Shown piece by piece: positions 8,027 through 16,139 of a stretch of DNA of 64,000 nucleotides; within the stretch, counting starts at the first letter, position 1, and each line of letters starts with the position of its first letter. The stretch is taken from NCBI RefSeq assembly GCF_003112555.1, contig NZ_BEWB01000007.1:434001-498000 (forward strand), given 5' to 3'. This DNA comes from Streptomyces coelicoflavus (lineage in GTDB: Bacteria; Actinomycetota; Actinomycetes; Streptomycetales; Streptomycetaceae). Below the pieces are notes generated by a model. That model made no database searches. It was not told the origin of the DNA and worked only from the letters and a program-made list of their open reading frames with translations. Made by a program: the position numbers and the translations under genes.

Positions 8027-8775
8027 GCGAACGCCCCGATCCCGACCCCGGCCGTCTCCAGCGCCGTACGCACCCGGGCGGCGATCCGGGCGGCGTTCGG
8101 GGTGTCGCCGTGCACGCACAGCGAGCGGGCGGCGACCGCGACGGCCGTACCGTCCACGGCCTCGACGGAGCCCTCCACGGCGAACGCCACCGCACGGCGT
8201 ACCACCGCGTCCCCGTCGGTCACCACCGCGTCCGGCTCGCGGCGGGGGACCAGGGTGCCCCGCGCGGTGTAGGCGCGGTCCGCGAAGGCCTCCGGGACGC
8301 CGGTGAGCCCCGCGTCGGCCGCGGCCGTGAGCAGTCGCGAGCCGGGCAGGCCGAGCACGGGCAGGGCGCCGCCCGCCAGACGTACCCCGGCCACGACGGC
8401 ACGGGCCTGCCCGTCGTCGTGGACGGTGCGGTTGTAGAGCGCGCCGTGCGGCTTGACGTAGGCGACCACGGCCCCGGCGGCCTCGGCGAAGACCCGGAGC
8501 GCGCCGATCTGGTACGCCACCTCGGCCGCCAGCTCGTCGGCGGGCACGTCCATGGCACGCCGCCCGAAGCCCGCCAGGTCGCGGTAGGACACCTGCGCCC
8601 CGATCCGCACCCCGCGCTCGGCGGCGAGGTCGCAGACGCGGCGCATCACCGAGGGGTCGCCGGCGTGGAAGCCGCAGGCGACGTTGGCGCTGGTGACGAC
8701 GGAGAGCAGGGCGTCGTCGTCGGTGAGGGTCCAGCGGCCGAAGCCTTCACCGAGATCTGCGTTGAGGTCGATCAC
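8023..8775 (-). CDS. pxpA: 5-oxoprolinase subunit A (LamB/YcsF family)
   Basis: 250 residues from GTG 8775. It starts with the family signature IDLNADLGEGFGRW and contains NVACGFHAGDP and YVKPHGALYN, the metal/substrate-binding segments of LamB/YcsF proteins. It forms the oxoprolinase with PxpB/PxpC. An ATG at 8811 is in frame, but starting there would put the operator and promoter inside the gene. The GTG has no ribosome site, and a -10-like TACGTT ends only six bases upstream, so the message is probably leaderless. First gene of its operon and divergent from the DUF969 operon. Confidence 0.92.
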   Translation of the reverse strand: MIDLNADLGEGFGRWTLTDDDALLSVVTSANVACGFHAGDPSVMRRVCDLAAERGVRIGAQVSYRDLAGFGRRAMDVPADELAAEVAYQIGALRVFAEAAGAVVAYVKPHGALYNRTVHDDGQARAVVAGVRLAGGALPVLGLPGSRLLTAAADAGLTGVPEAFADRAYTARGTLVPRREPDAVVTDGDAVVRRAVAFAVEGSVEAVDGTAVAVAARSLCVHGDTPNAARIAARVRTALETAGVGIGAFA

Positions 8776-8781
8776 ACCCTG

Positions 8782-8811
8782 AACGTAGACGATTGTTGAA
8801 CGATCCGACAA
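8782..8811 (-). promoter_or_regulatory. pxpA promoter with embedded GntR-type operator
   Basis: Minus strand: -35 TTGTCG (8806-8811), 18-base spacer, -10 TACGTT (8782-8787). The spacer contains the palindrome-like GATTGTTGAACGATC (plus strand 8791-8805), which differs by one base from the perfect copy at 8864-8878. Transcription would start at or next to GTG 8775. Confidence 0.6.
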
Positions 8812-8857
8812 GAGGGTCGAGGTGTGTGCCCTCTCTGCGGGGATGAGGATTCACCTC

Positions 8858-8886
8858 TTGTTAGATCGTTGAACGATCGCTAGTGT
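8858..8886 (+). promoter_or_regulatory. DUF969 operon promoter with perfect palindromic operator
   Basis: Plus strand: -35 TTGTTA (8858-8863), 17-base spacer, -10 TAGTGT (8881-8886). The spacer contains GATCGTTGAACGATC (8864-8878), a perfect 7-1-7 palindrome. A repressor bound here would block RNA polymerase directly. The architecture mirrors the pxpA promoter. No regulator gene of the GntR/FadR type lies in the window. Confidence 0.65.
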
Positions 8887-8993
8887 CCGTGCATCTGCCA
8901 CGCATCTGGAGCTATGGTCCCCGGGACCCATGAGTCACGTTCCGAAGCTCCGGATCCGTGCCCTGCCCCCTCATGCCTGAAGAAGGCCACCGA

Positions 8994-9713
8994 ATGATCG
9001 TTCTCCTCGGTGTGGTCGTGGTGATCCTCGGATTCGTCACGCGCCGCAACCCCGTCCTCGTGGTGGGCGTCGCCGGTATCGTCACCGGACTGCTCGGCAG
9101 GATGAACCCGCTGGAGGTCCTCGCGGCCTTCGGCCGGTCCTTCGCCGACAGCCGCTCGGTCACCGTCTACGCCATCGTGCTCCCCGTGATCGGGCTGCTC
9201 GAGCGCTACGGCCTGCGCGAGCAGGCCCGCAATCTCATCGGCCGCCTGGGCAAGCTCAGTGCCGGCCGGTTCCTCACCGTCTACCTGCTGGTCCGGCAGG
9301 TCACCGCGGCCTTCGGCCTCAACAGCATCGGCGGTCCGGCACAGACCGTGCGGCCGCTGGTGGCCCCCATGGCCGAGGCCGCGGCCGAACGCTCCACCGG
9401 GGCCAGACTGCCGGACAAGCTGCGCGAGAAGGTCCGTTCCTACTCGGCCTCGGCCGACACCGTGGGCGTCTTCTTCGGCGAGGACTGCTTCATCGCGATC
9501 GGCTCCATCCTGCTGATCACCGGCTTCGTGAACTCGACGTACCACCAGGACATCGAGCCGACCCAGCTCGCCCTGTGGGCCATCCCGCTCGCCGTCTGCG
9601 CCTTCCTCATCCACGGCGCCCGGCTGCTGCTCATGGACAAGCAGCTCGAACGCGAGATGGCGCAGGCCGCCGCCGAACACGAGCTGCCGCTTCCCGAGGG
9701 GGCCGACAAGTGA
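8994..9713 (+). CDS. DUF969 family membrane protein (putative permease half)
   Basis: 239 residues. It is hydrophobic, with a run of membrane segments ([31 protein letters not shown], later ITGFVNS and [14 protein letters not shown]). The conserved [21 protein letters not shown] and [14 protein letters not shown] segments are typical of DUF969. DUF969 and DUF979 are nearly always adjacent and next to pcp, so I infer that the two form one transporter for pyroglutamate or pyroglutamyl peptides; this is not proven. The ATG at 8994 has GAAGG 8 bases upstream. Its stop overlaps the DUF979 GTG by 4 bases. Confidence 0.85.
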   Translation: MIVLLGVVVVILGFVTRRNPVLVVGVAGIVTGLLGRMNPLEVLAAFGRSFADSRSVTVYAIVLPVIGLLERYGLREQARNLIGRLGKLSAGRFLTVYLLVRQVTAAFGLNSIGGPAQTVRPLVAPMAEAAAERSTGARLPDKLREKVRSYSASADTVGVFFGEDCFIAIGSILLITGFVNSTYHQDIEPTQLALWAIPLAVCAFLIHGARLLLMDKQLEREMAQAAAEHELPLPEGADK

Positions 9714-10684
9714 TCAAGGTCGAATGGCTGTACTGGCTGATAGGCCTCGTCTTCGTCGTCATGGCCGTGCAGATGGCCATGGACCGCAGCAACCCCAAGC
9801 GATGGACGTCCGCCGCGTTCTGGGGCCTGCTCGGGCTCACCTTCCCCTACGGCACCGGCGTCGCCAACGCCACCGCGGGCAACGGCGGCTGGACCCTGCC
9901 CGCCGAACCGCTCGGCGTCGCCGTCCTCGCCCTGATCGTGCTCGCCGGCTTCAACTTCCTCGGCAAGGGCGTCCCGGTCACCACCACCGGCGAGCAGCGC
10001 GAGGCCGCCGCCGCCCGGCTCGGCAGCAAGATCTTCATCCCCGCGCTGACCATCCCGCTCGTGGCCATCGTCTGCGCCTCCGTCCTCGACGAGTCCGGAC
10101 TCTTCGAGTCGGGCAAGGCCACCCTGCTCGGGCTCGGCGTCGGCTGCATCGCCGCGCTCGTCGTCGGCATGCTCGTCACCGGCGAGAAGAAGGTCTCCGT
10201 CCCGATCCACTCCGGCCGCTCCATGCTGGAGGCGATGGGCGCCGCCCTGCTGCTGCCCCAGCTCCTGGCGGTGCTCGGCTCGATCTTCGCCGCCGCCGGG
10301 GTCGGCGACCAGGTCGGCGACATCATGAACAAGGTCCTGCCCGACGACTCGAAGTACTTCGCCGTCGTCGCCTACTGCGTGGGCATGTTCCTGTTCACCG
10401 TCATCATGGGCAACGCCTTCGCCGCCTTCCCGGTGATGACGGCGGCGATCGGCTGGCCGGTGCTCATCCAGCAGATGCACGGCAACGAGCCCGCCGTCCT
10501 CGCGATCGGCATGCTGGCCGGCTTCGCCGGCACCCTGTGCACCCCGATGGCCGCCAACTTCAACATCGTCCCGGCCACCCTGCTCGAACTGAAGGACCAG
10601 TACGGGCCCATCAAGGCCCAGCTCCCGACGGGCATCGCCCTGCTCGGCTGCTGCACCGTGATCATGGCGCTCTTCGCCTTCTGA
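9710..10684 (+). CDS. DUF979 family membrane protein (putative permease half)
   Basis: 324 residues from GTG 9710, chosen because of the GTGA overlap with the DUF969 stop. About nine hydrophobic helices are visible, with conserved segments [18 protein letters not shown]-like NFLGKGVP, and [18 protein letters not shown] near residues 235-255. The pairing with DUF969 and pcp suggests a two-subunit uptake system. The transport substrate is inferred from context only. Confidence 0.85.
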   Translation: MIKVEWLYWLIGLVFVVMAVQMAMDRSNPKRWTSAAFWGLLGLTFPYGTGVANATAGNGGWTLPAEPLGVAVLALIVLAGFNFLGKGVPVTTTGEQREAAAARLGSKIFIPALTIPLVAIVCASVLDESGLFESGKATLLGLGVGCIAALVVGMLVTGEKKVSVPIHSGRSMLEAMGAALLLPQLLAVLGSIFAAAGVGDQVGDIMNKVLPDDSKYFAVVAYCVGMFLFTVIMGNAFAAFPVMTAAIGWPVLIQQMHGNEPAVLAIGMLAGFAGTLCTPMAANFNIVPATLLELKDQYGPIKAQLPTGIALLGCCTVIMALFAF

Positions 10685-10719
10685 CCCCCACCACTCCACC
10701 CGCACGGCAAGGAGCGCCC

Positions 10720-11370
10720 ATGACCCGTGTCCTCATCACCGGCTTCGCCCCCTTCGGCGGGGAGCGCGTGAACCCGTCCTGGCAGGCGGCCTCCCTGGTG
10801 GCCGCCGAACCGCCCGCCGGACTCACGGTCACCGCTGCCGAACTGCCCTGCGTCTTCGGCGAGGCCCTCGACGCCCTGCGCGACGCCATCCGGGCCGAGG
10901 CCCCCGACCTGGTGCTCTGCCTGGGCCAGGCGGGCGGCCGCCCGGGCGTCACCGTCGAACGCGTCGGCATCAACGTCGACGACGCGCGCATCCCCGACAA
11001 CGCCGGTGGACAGCCCATCGACGAACCGGTGGTCCCGGACGGTCCCGCCGCCTACTTCTCCACCCTCCCCGTCAAGGCGTGCGTCGCCGCGATGCGTGAG
11101 GCAGGCGTCCCGGCCGCCGTCTCCAACACGGCCGGCACCTTCGTCTGCAACCACGTGGCGTACGGCCTCGGCCACCTCATCGCCACCGAGTTCCCGCACC
11201 TGCGCGGCGGGTTCGCGCACGTGCCCTGGGCGCCGGAGCAGGTGCCCGCCGGCACCGCGCCCGCCCTCCCGCCCGCCACCGTCGCCCACGGCCTGCGCGC
11301 CCTGCTGGCCGCCGCCGCCCGCACCCCCGCCGAGCAGGACCTGAAGGTCACCGAAGGAGCCACCCACTGA
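10720..11370 (+). CDS. pcp: Pyrrolidone-carboxylate (pyroglutamyl) peptidase
   Basis: 216 residues, the usual length of peptidase family C15. It starts [19 protein letters not shown], and the Glu ([12 protein letters not shown]), Cys ([15 protein letters not shown]) and His ([11 protein letters not shown]) parts of the Glu-Cys-His triad are all visible. It removes N-terminal pyroglutamate from peptides in the cytoplasm, supplying the substrate of PxpABC. AAGGAG precedes the ATG at 10720. It shares one base with the DUF2891 start codon. Confidence 0.95.
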   Translation: MTRVLITGFAPFGGERVNPSWQAASLVAAEPPAGLTVTAAELPCVFGEALDALRDAIRAEAPDLVLCLGQAGGRPGVTVERVGINVDDARIPDNAGGQPIDEPVVPDGPAAYFSTLPVKACVAAMREAGVPAAVSNTAGTFVCNHVAYGLGHLIATEFPHLRGGFAHVPWAPEQVPAGTAPALPPATVAHGLRALLAAAARTPAEQDLKVTEGATH

Positions 11371-12383
11371 TGCCGCTCAGCGCCCACGCGGCCACCTTCG
11401 CCCAGCTCGCCCTGGCGAACATCACCCGCGAGTACCCCAACTTCCCCGCCCACCTGATCACCTCCGCCGACGAGCGCCCCGAACCCCGCTCCCTGCACCC
11501 GGCCTTCTACGGCGCCTACGACTGGCACTCCTCGGTGCACATGCACTGGCTGCTCGTCCGGCTGCTCCGACGCCACGGCGGCACCCCCGCCTTGCCGGAC
11601 ACCGAGGCGGCCGTCGCCGTGCTCGACCGCCACCTCACCCCCGACCACCTCGCCACCGAGGCCGCCTACCTGCGCGACCGCCCGTCCTTCGAACGCCCCT
11701 ACGGCTGGGCGTGGCTGCTCGCGCTCGCCGCCGAGTGCCGGGCGCACGGGGGCGCGGAGGGGGAGCGCTGGGCGCGGGCGCTGGGCCCGGCCGTGGACGC
11801 CGTCGACGGACTGCTGGCCGAGTGGCTGCCCAAGGCCACCTATCCCGTACGCCACGGCAACCACCCCAACAGCGCCTTCGCGCTGAGCCTCGCACTCGAC
11901 TCGGGCGAGCTGTCGGCCGGCACCGAACGGGCCGTGCGGGAGCGCCTGCTGAGCTGGTTCGCCGACGACCACGACGCGCCCGCGCACTGGGAACCGTCGG
12001 GGCAGGATTTCCTGTCCCCGGCGCTCACCGAGGCCGACGCGATGCGCAGGGTCCTCGCGCCCGAGCGGCTCGCGGCGTGGCTCGACCGCTTCCTGCCCGG
12101 CCTCGCGACGGGTGCCCCCTGCGCGCTGCTGGAGGTGCCGGTGGTCTCCGACCACGCGGACCCGCAGATCGGCCACCTGCTCGGCCTGACCCTCAGCAGG
12201 GCGGCCGCGCTGCGTTCGCTCGCCGACGCCCTGCCCGAGGGTTCGGTCCGGGCCCGCCTGGACGAGGCGGCCGGGGCGCATCTCGCGGCGGGCCTGCCGG
12301 CGGTGGAGCGCGGCGACTTCACCACCGACCACTGGCTGGCGACCTTCGCCGCACTGGCGCTCGATCCGGTGGCTCCGCGCTGA
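11370..12383 (+). CDS. DUF2891 family protein
   Basis: 337 residues, soluble, with no signal peptide. Conserved DUF2891 segments are visible: HPAFYGAYDWHSSVHMHWLL (about 46-65), RPYGWAWLLALAAE (about 109-122), and NHPNSAFALSLALD (about 168-181). The fold is probably an alpha-alpha toroid like other glycan- or peptide-processing enzymes; the reaction is unknown. It is translationally coupled to pcp (TGATG overlap), which places it in pyroglutamate or peptide salvage. A hairpin follows at 12393-12418. Confidence 0.82.
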   Translation: MPLSAHAATFAQLALANITREYPNFPAHLITSADERPEPRSLHPAFYGAYDWHSSVHMHWLLVRLLRRHGGTPALPDTEAAVAVLDRHLTPDHLATEAAYLRDRPSFERPYGWAWLLALAAECRAHGGAEGERWARALGPAVDAVDGLLAEWLPKATYPVRHGNHPNSAFALSLALDSGELSAGTERAVRERLLSWFADDHDAPAHWEPSGQDFLSPALTEADAMRRVLAPERLAAWLDRFLPGLATGAPCALLEVPVVSDHADPQIGHLLGLTLSRAAALRSLADALPEGSVRARLDEAAGAHLAAGLPAVERGDFTTDHWLATFAALALDPVAPR

Positions 12384-12392
12384 CACCGGGGC

Positions 12393-12418
12393 GCGCCGGG
12401 GGAGTGGGCCCCCGGCGC
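12393..12418 (+). terminator. Hairpin after the DUF969-DUF979-pcp-DUF2891 operon
   Basis: A perfect 10-base GC stem (12393-12402 pairs with 12409-12418) around a 6-base loop, starting 9 bases after the DUF2891 stop. There is no U-tract, as usual in Streptomyces. Confidence 0.65.
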
Positions 12419-12542
12419 AGTGCCTCCGGACCCTGGGGAGCGATCTCGAGGCAACGTTGTCAGAAAGATGGCGTGAGCCGGGGGCCGGCCGGGGAGGATC
12501 CAGCCCTGCACGCGTCACGTCCCGTCGGAAAGGCAGGCACCG

Positions 12543-13871
12543 ATGCACCGTCTCCTCGCCCGAACGCTCTCCTCCGCCCGGGCGCCCCTGGCCCGAGGCG
12601 TCGCGACCGCCCTCGCCCTCACCCTGGCGTCCTCCGTCCTCGCCGCGTCCACGAGCACCGCCGCGGCCCCCGACGGCACCGGGCCGGACCGTCGTCCCGG
12701 AGGGAACGCCTGGTTCACCTCCTGGGCCGCCTCGCAGCAGCGCCTCGCTCCCACCCCGCTGCGCGACCAGTCGATGCGCATGATCACCCACCTGAGCCAG
12801 GGCGGTGACGCGGTCCGGATACGCGTCCAGAACACCTTCGGCGAGACACCGCTCACCGTCGACGCGGCGACGGTGGCACACAGCGACGGCAAGGACGCCG
12901 CGACGGAGGGACGCCCGCGCCCCGTCACGTTCGACGGCCGGCGCCGGGTGGTCGTCCCACCCGGGGGCGAGGTGTGGAGCGACACCACCAGACTCCGCAC
13001 CGCCGCCCAGGACGACGTCGCGGTGTCGCTCTCCGTCACCGGCACGGTGGCTCCGGGGCAGCACGACAGCGCCTTCCGCACCAACTACCTGACCCCGCCC
13101 GGCTCGGGCGACCACACCGCCGACCCGGCCGGCACCGCGTTCACCGAGACGACCGGCTCCACCCTCCTGGTCAGCGCGGTCGACGTGCGCAACCCCCGCC
13201 TGCGGGGAAGCCTCGTCGCCTACGGCAGCTCGGTCGTCGACGGAACCGGGTCGACGAACTGCGGGCCGGGCTGCAGCCGCCCGGGAGCCGACCTGCGGTG
13301 GACCGACGACCTCGCCCGGCGGATCACCTCCGAACTGCCTCCCGCCCGGCAGTTCGCCGTCGCCAACGCGGGCATCGGCGGCACCACCAGCGCCGCGACC
13401 TGCCCGGGCATCGGTGCGGGCGTCCGCGGCCTCGACGCCGCCGCCCGTCTGGAACGCGACGTCCTGGCCCTGCACGGGGTCACAGGGGTCCTCTACTACT
13501 ACGGCACCAACGACCTCCCGGCCGGCTGCGACGCCGCGCAGATCGAGGCGAGCTACCGCGAGGTGTTCCAGCGACTGCGGGCCGCGGGCATCAAGGTGTA
13601 CGTCACGCCCATCACCCCTCGCCCGGGCTACACCGACCAGCACAACCGCGACCGGCACGCCGTCGGCACCTTCGTCTCGAAGTGGAACAGCTGCGGCGGC
13701 ACCTGTGACGGCATCCTCCCCTTCGACCAGGTGCTAGAGGACCCGGTGCGGCCGAACAGCATCTACCCGCCGTACGACACCGGCGACGGAGTCCACGCGA
13801 ACATCGCCGGCCAGCAGGCCCTCGCCGACATCGTCTCGCTCCCGATGCTGGCGTCGTCGGCCCGCAGGTGA
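12543..13871 (+). CDS. Secreted SGNH/GDSL-family hydrolase
   Basis: 442 residues. A long signal peptide (about 1-42, ending STSTAAA) is followed by a beta-rich N-terminal module (about 55-215, with ITHLSQGGDAVRIRVQN) and an SGNH esterase domain (about 220-440). Block I is VAYGSSVVDG, with Ser in GSS instead of the usual GDS; block II is NAGIGG; block III is YYGTND; block V is DGVHAN near the C-terminus. It is likely an extracellular esterase or lipase on lipid or polysaccharide; the substrate cannot be told. The ATG at 12543 has GGAAAGG nearby. It converges on the TetR gene. Confidence 0.85.
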   Translation: MHRLLARTLSSARAPLARGVATALALTLASSVLAASTSTAAAPDGTGPDRRPGGNAWFTSWAASQQRLAPTPLRDQSMRMITHLSQGGDAVRIRVQNTFGETPLTVDAATVAHSDGKDAATEGRPRPVTFDGRRRVVVPPGGEVWSDTTRLRTAAQDDVAVSLSVTGTVAPGQHDSAFRTNYLTPPGSGDHTADPAGTAFTETTGSTLLVSAVDVRNPRLRGSLVAYGSSVVDGTGSTNCGPGCSRPGADLRWTDDLARRITSELPPARQFAVANAGIGGTTSAATCPGIGAGVRGLDAAARLERDVLALHGVTGVLYYYGTNDLPAGCDAAQIEASYREVFQRLRAAGIKVYVTPITPRPGYTDQHNRDRHAVGTFVSKWNSCGGTCDGILPFDQVLEDPVRPNSIYPPYDTGDGVHANIAGQQALADIVSLPMLASSARR

Positions 13872-13885
13872 CCCACCGGCCCGGG

Positions 13886-14512
13886 TCATGAACCCCTGGG
13901 CGCGCGAAGGGCGTCGACGACGAGGTCGAGCAGACGGTGCGTGCGCTCCGGCTCGTCGTCGGCGGCCGTCGAGAGGAACACGCCGAGCAGCATCGCCGTG
14001 ACGTCGTCGGGCGCCACGTCCGCGCGGAGCGAGCCCGTCCTCGCCCCCTCCGTGAGTATCACGCCGATCGCGGCCGTGATGCGCTCGCGGGTGGCGGGCG
14101 TCGCGAGGCGCCCCGAGGCCCAGGCGCTGTGCAGGGTGTTGAGCATGGAGCGCTTCGTCGCGACGAACTCCGCGTAGCGCTCCATCCACGCGCGCAGGGC
14201 CCGCTCGGGCGGCAACCGGTCGAGCAGTGCGGATGCGCCGTCCGTCACGTCGTCCAGTTCGGCGGCGTAGACGGCCTCGACCAGGGCCTCGCGGGTGGGG
14301 AAATGGCGGTAGAGCGTGCCGATGCCGACCCCCGCCTCACGGGCGATGCCCTCCAGGGGGACGGTGTCGTCCGCGGCCGTGAACGCGGCCCGCGCGGCGG
14401 CGACGAGCTTCTCGCGGTTGCGTCGCGCGTGCGCGCGCAAGGGGCGGTCGGGGTGGGCCGGCGGCTCTGGCCGAGCGGCGGCGGCTGGGCTCGGTTCCTG
14501 GTCCGGACTCAA
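13886..14512 (-). CDS. TetR-family regulator divergent to an aldo/keto reductase
   Basis: 208 residues. An acidic/Pro-rich N-terminal tail is followed by a TetR helix-turn-helix (about 33-80: KLVAAARAAFTAAD, then REAGVGIGTLYRHFPTREALVEAV) and a C-terminal ligand domain. The start is TTG at 14512, supported by GGAGGA 9 bases upstream and the absence of an ATG before the DNA-binding domain. One palindrome (14515-14528) lies between this ribosome site and the start codon, and a longer one lies further upstream. It probably represses itself and the divergent reductase. Confidence 0.85.
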   Translation of the reverse strand: MSPDQEPSPAAAARPEPPAHPDRPLRAHARRNREKLVAAARAAFTAADDTVPLEGIAREAGVGIGTLYRHFPTREALVEAVYAAELDDVTDGASALLDRLPPERALRAWMERYAEFVATKRSMLNTLHSAWASGRLATPATRERITAAIGVILTEGARTGSLRADVAPDDVTAMLLGVFLSTAADDEPERTHRLLDLVVDALRAPRGS

Positions 14513-14514
14513 AG

Positions 14515-14528
14515 CGGAGGGTCCTCCG
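14515..14528. promoter_or_regulatory. TetR operator, short copy
   Basis: CGGAGG-GT-CCTCCG, a perfect 6-2-6 palindrome just before the TetR start codon. Same core as the longer copy at 14545-14568. Confidence 0.6.
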
Positions 14529-14544
14529 GTAGTGCTAAAGTCGT

Positions 14545-14568
14545 AGAAGCGGAGGGTCCTCCGCTTCT
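14545..14568. promoter_or_regulatory. TetR operator, long copy
   Basis: A perfect palindrome of two 11-base arms (AGAAGCGGAGG and its complement) around GT. It lies midway between the divergent TetR and aldo/keto reductase genes, the expected place for the operator. Confidence 0.7.
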
Positions 14569-14596
14569 GTCATCTTCTCACGAGGACGGGCTTCCC

Positions 14597-15544
14597 ATGA
14601 CGTCAACCGGTACCTCCTCCTCTTCCCGTGCCGCCGATGCCGGCGCCCCGCGCCCCGGCGGGACCGGACCGCTCGCCGGCCGCACCGTCTCGCGGATCGG
14701 CTACGGCGCGATGCAGCTCGAGCGCCTGCGCTCCGACCGTGCCGCCGCCGTCGGACTGGTGCGCCGTGCGCTGGACCGCGGTGTGGACCACCTCGACACC
14801 GCCCAGTTCTACGGCGACGGATTCGTCAACGAGGTCATCCGCGAGGCGCTCCGCCCCACGGACGACATCGTCGTCGTGAGCAAGGTCGGGGCCGATCCCG
14901 ACCCCGGCGGCCCCGTTCCGCTGCGTCCCGCACAGCGACCGGAGGAACTGCGGGCGAGTGTCGAGGACAACCTCAGGAGCCTCGGCACCGACCGGATCGC
15001 GGTCGTGAACCTGCGCCGCCTCGACACCGGCCCCGGCCTGCGCGCCGAGGGCGACCAGGTGGTGGACCTCGACGACCAGCTCGCCGTGCTGACCCGGATG
15101 CGCGACGAGGGCAAGATCGGCGCGATCGGTCTGAGCAGCGTGACCGAGGACGGACTGCGCCGGGCCCTCCCGGCGGACATCGTCTGCGTCCAGAACGCCT
15201 ACAGCGTCGTGAGCCGCGACGACGAGGACATGCTCGGGCTGTGCCTCGCCGAGGGCATCGCCTGGGTGCCGTACTTCCCGCTCGGCGGCGCGTTCCCGGC
15301 CATGCCCAAGGTCGTGGACGAGCCCGCGGTGCACACCGTCGCACAGGCCCTCGGTGTCACACCGGTCCAGGTGGGCCTCGCCTGGCTGCTCCACCACGCC
15401 CCGAACGTGCTCCTCATCCCCGGCACCGCCGACCCCGATCATCTGGACGCCAACCTCGCCGTGGGCGCGATCACCCTGGACGAGTCGTCCCTCGCCGTGC
15501 TCGACGCCGTGGAAAGCCGCTCCGCGGACGTGCGCCTCGGCTGA
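14597..15544 (+). CDS. Aldo/keto reductase
   Basis: 315 residues, TIM-barrel AKR family. NADPH-dependent aldehyde or ketone reduction is expected. The active-site Asp and Tyr are in VDHLDTAQFYG, the Lys is in VVSKVG. The position of the usual catalytic His reads AVVNLRRLD (Asn), as in the YdbC/PdxI-like branch. The C-terminal cofactor segment LIPGTADPDHLDAN is present. ATG 14597 follows ACGAGGACGGG and starts a Ser/Thr/Ala-rich extension of about 20 residues. The divergent TetR gene and the palindromes between them suggest induction by a small molecule. Confidence 0.88.
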   Translation: MTSTGTSSSSRAADAGAPRPGGTGPLAGRTVSRIGYGAMQLERLRSDRAAAVGLVRRALDRGVDHLDTAQFYGDGFVNEVIREALRPTDDIVVVSKVGADPDPGGPVPLRPAQRPEELRASVEDNLRSLGTDRIAVVNLRRLDTGPGLRAEGDQVVDLDDQLAVLTRMRDEGKIGAIGLSSVTEDGLRRALPADIVCVQNAYSVVSRDDEDMLGLCLAEGIAWVPYFPLGGAFPAMPKVVDEPAVHTVAQALGVTPVQVGLAWLLHHAPNVLLIPGTADPDHLDANLAVGAITLDESSLAVLDAVESRSADVRLG

Positions 15545-15575
15545 CGGTGTGCCGAAGGTGTGCGCGGCCCGCGAG

Positions 15576-16139
15576 TCACAGGGCGCGCAGGCCCCGGTCC
15601 GCGAAGGCGATGAGCCACTCGAAGCTCTCCTCGACGTCGGTGCTCCACTGGAAGCCGTCCGACGCCTGGAGTGTGGCGAAGCCGTGGAAGAGGCTGCGCA
15701 GCAGGCGCAGGGCGTGGTTCACGTCGCGGTCGTCGATGTCGTAGCCGCGCAGCACCGCGGTGAACGCGCCGAGCAGCCGCTGGCCCGCACCGGCCAGCGG
15801 GTCCTCGGGTCCGGACGGTTCCTGGCCGATCGTCGCGGCGTACCGGCCGGGGTGCTCCAGGACGAAGGCGCGGAAGGCCCGCGCCGCGGCGGCCAGGGCG
15901 TCGCGGCCCGCGTACCCCTGCACGGCGCCACCGACGGCGTCGGCCGCCTCCTCCAGGGCGAGCACCGCGATCCGCCGGTTGAGGTCGTCCTGGCCGCTCA
16001 CGTGTTTGTACAGGGAGGGGGTGCGTACGCCGACGCGCCCGGCCAGCAGACCCATCGTCAGGTTGGCGAAGCCCACTTCGTCGGCCAGGGCGGCACCGGC
16101 CGCGACCACGGCCGCCGGATCCAGGCCCGCCCTAGGCAC
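15576..16139 (-). CDS. TetR-family regulator (WHG-type C-terminus)
   Basis: 187 residues from GTG 16139. The helix-turn-helix (about 10-55) reads GFANLTMGLLAGRVGVRTPS with LYKHV as recognition helix; the C-terminal part (LLRSLFHGFATLQ) matches the WHG ligand-binding domain. It follows the alpha/beta hydrolase gene with an 8-base overlap, so both are made from one message. The palindromes in front of that hydrolase are its likely operators. It converges on the aldo/keto reductase. Confidence 0.87.
   Translation of the reverse strand: MPRAGLDPAAVVAAGAALADEVGFANLTMGLLAGRVGVRTPSLYKHVSGQDDLNRRIAVLALEEAADAVGGAVQGYAGRDALAAAARAFRAFVLEHPGRYAATIGQEPSGPEDPLAGAGQRLLGAFTAVLRGYDIDDRDVNHALRLLRSLFHGFATLQASDGFQWSTDVEESFEWLIAFADRGLRAL

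Noticed and set aside
11052-13658. 868-codon open frame on the minus strand across pcp, DUF2891 and the SGNH hydrolase
   Set aside because: It runs antisense to three well-supported genes, spans a terminator and matches no family.
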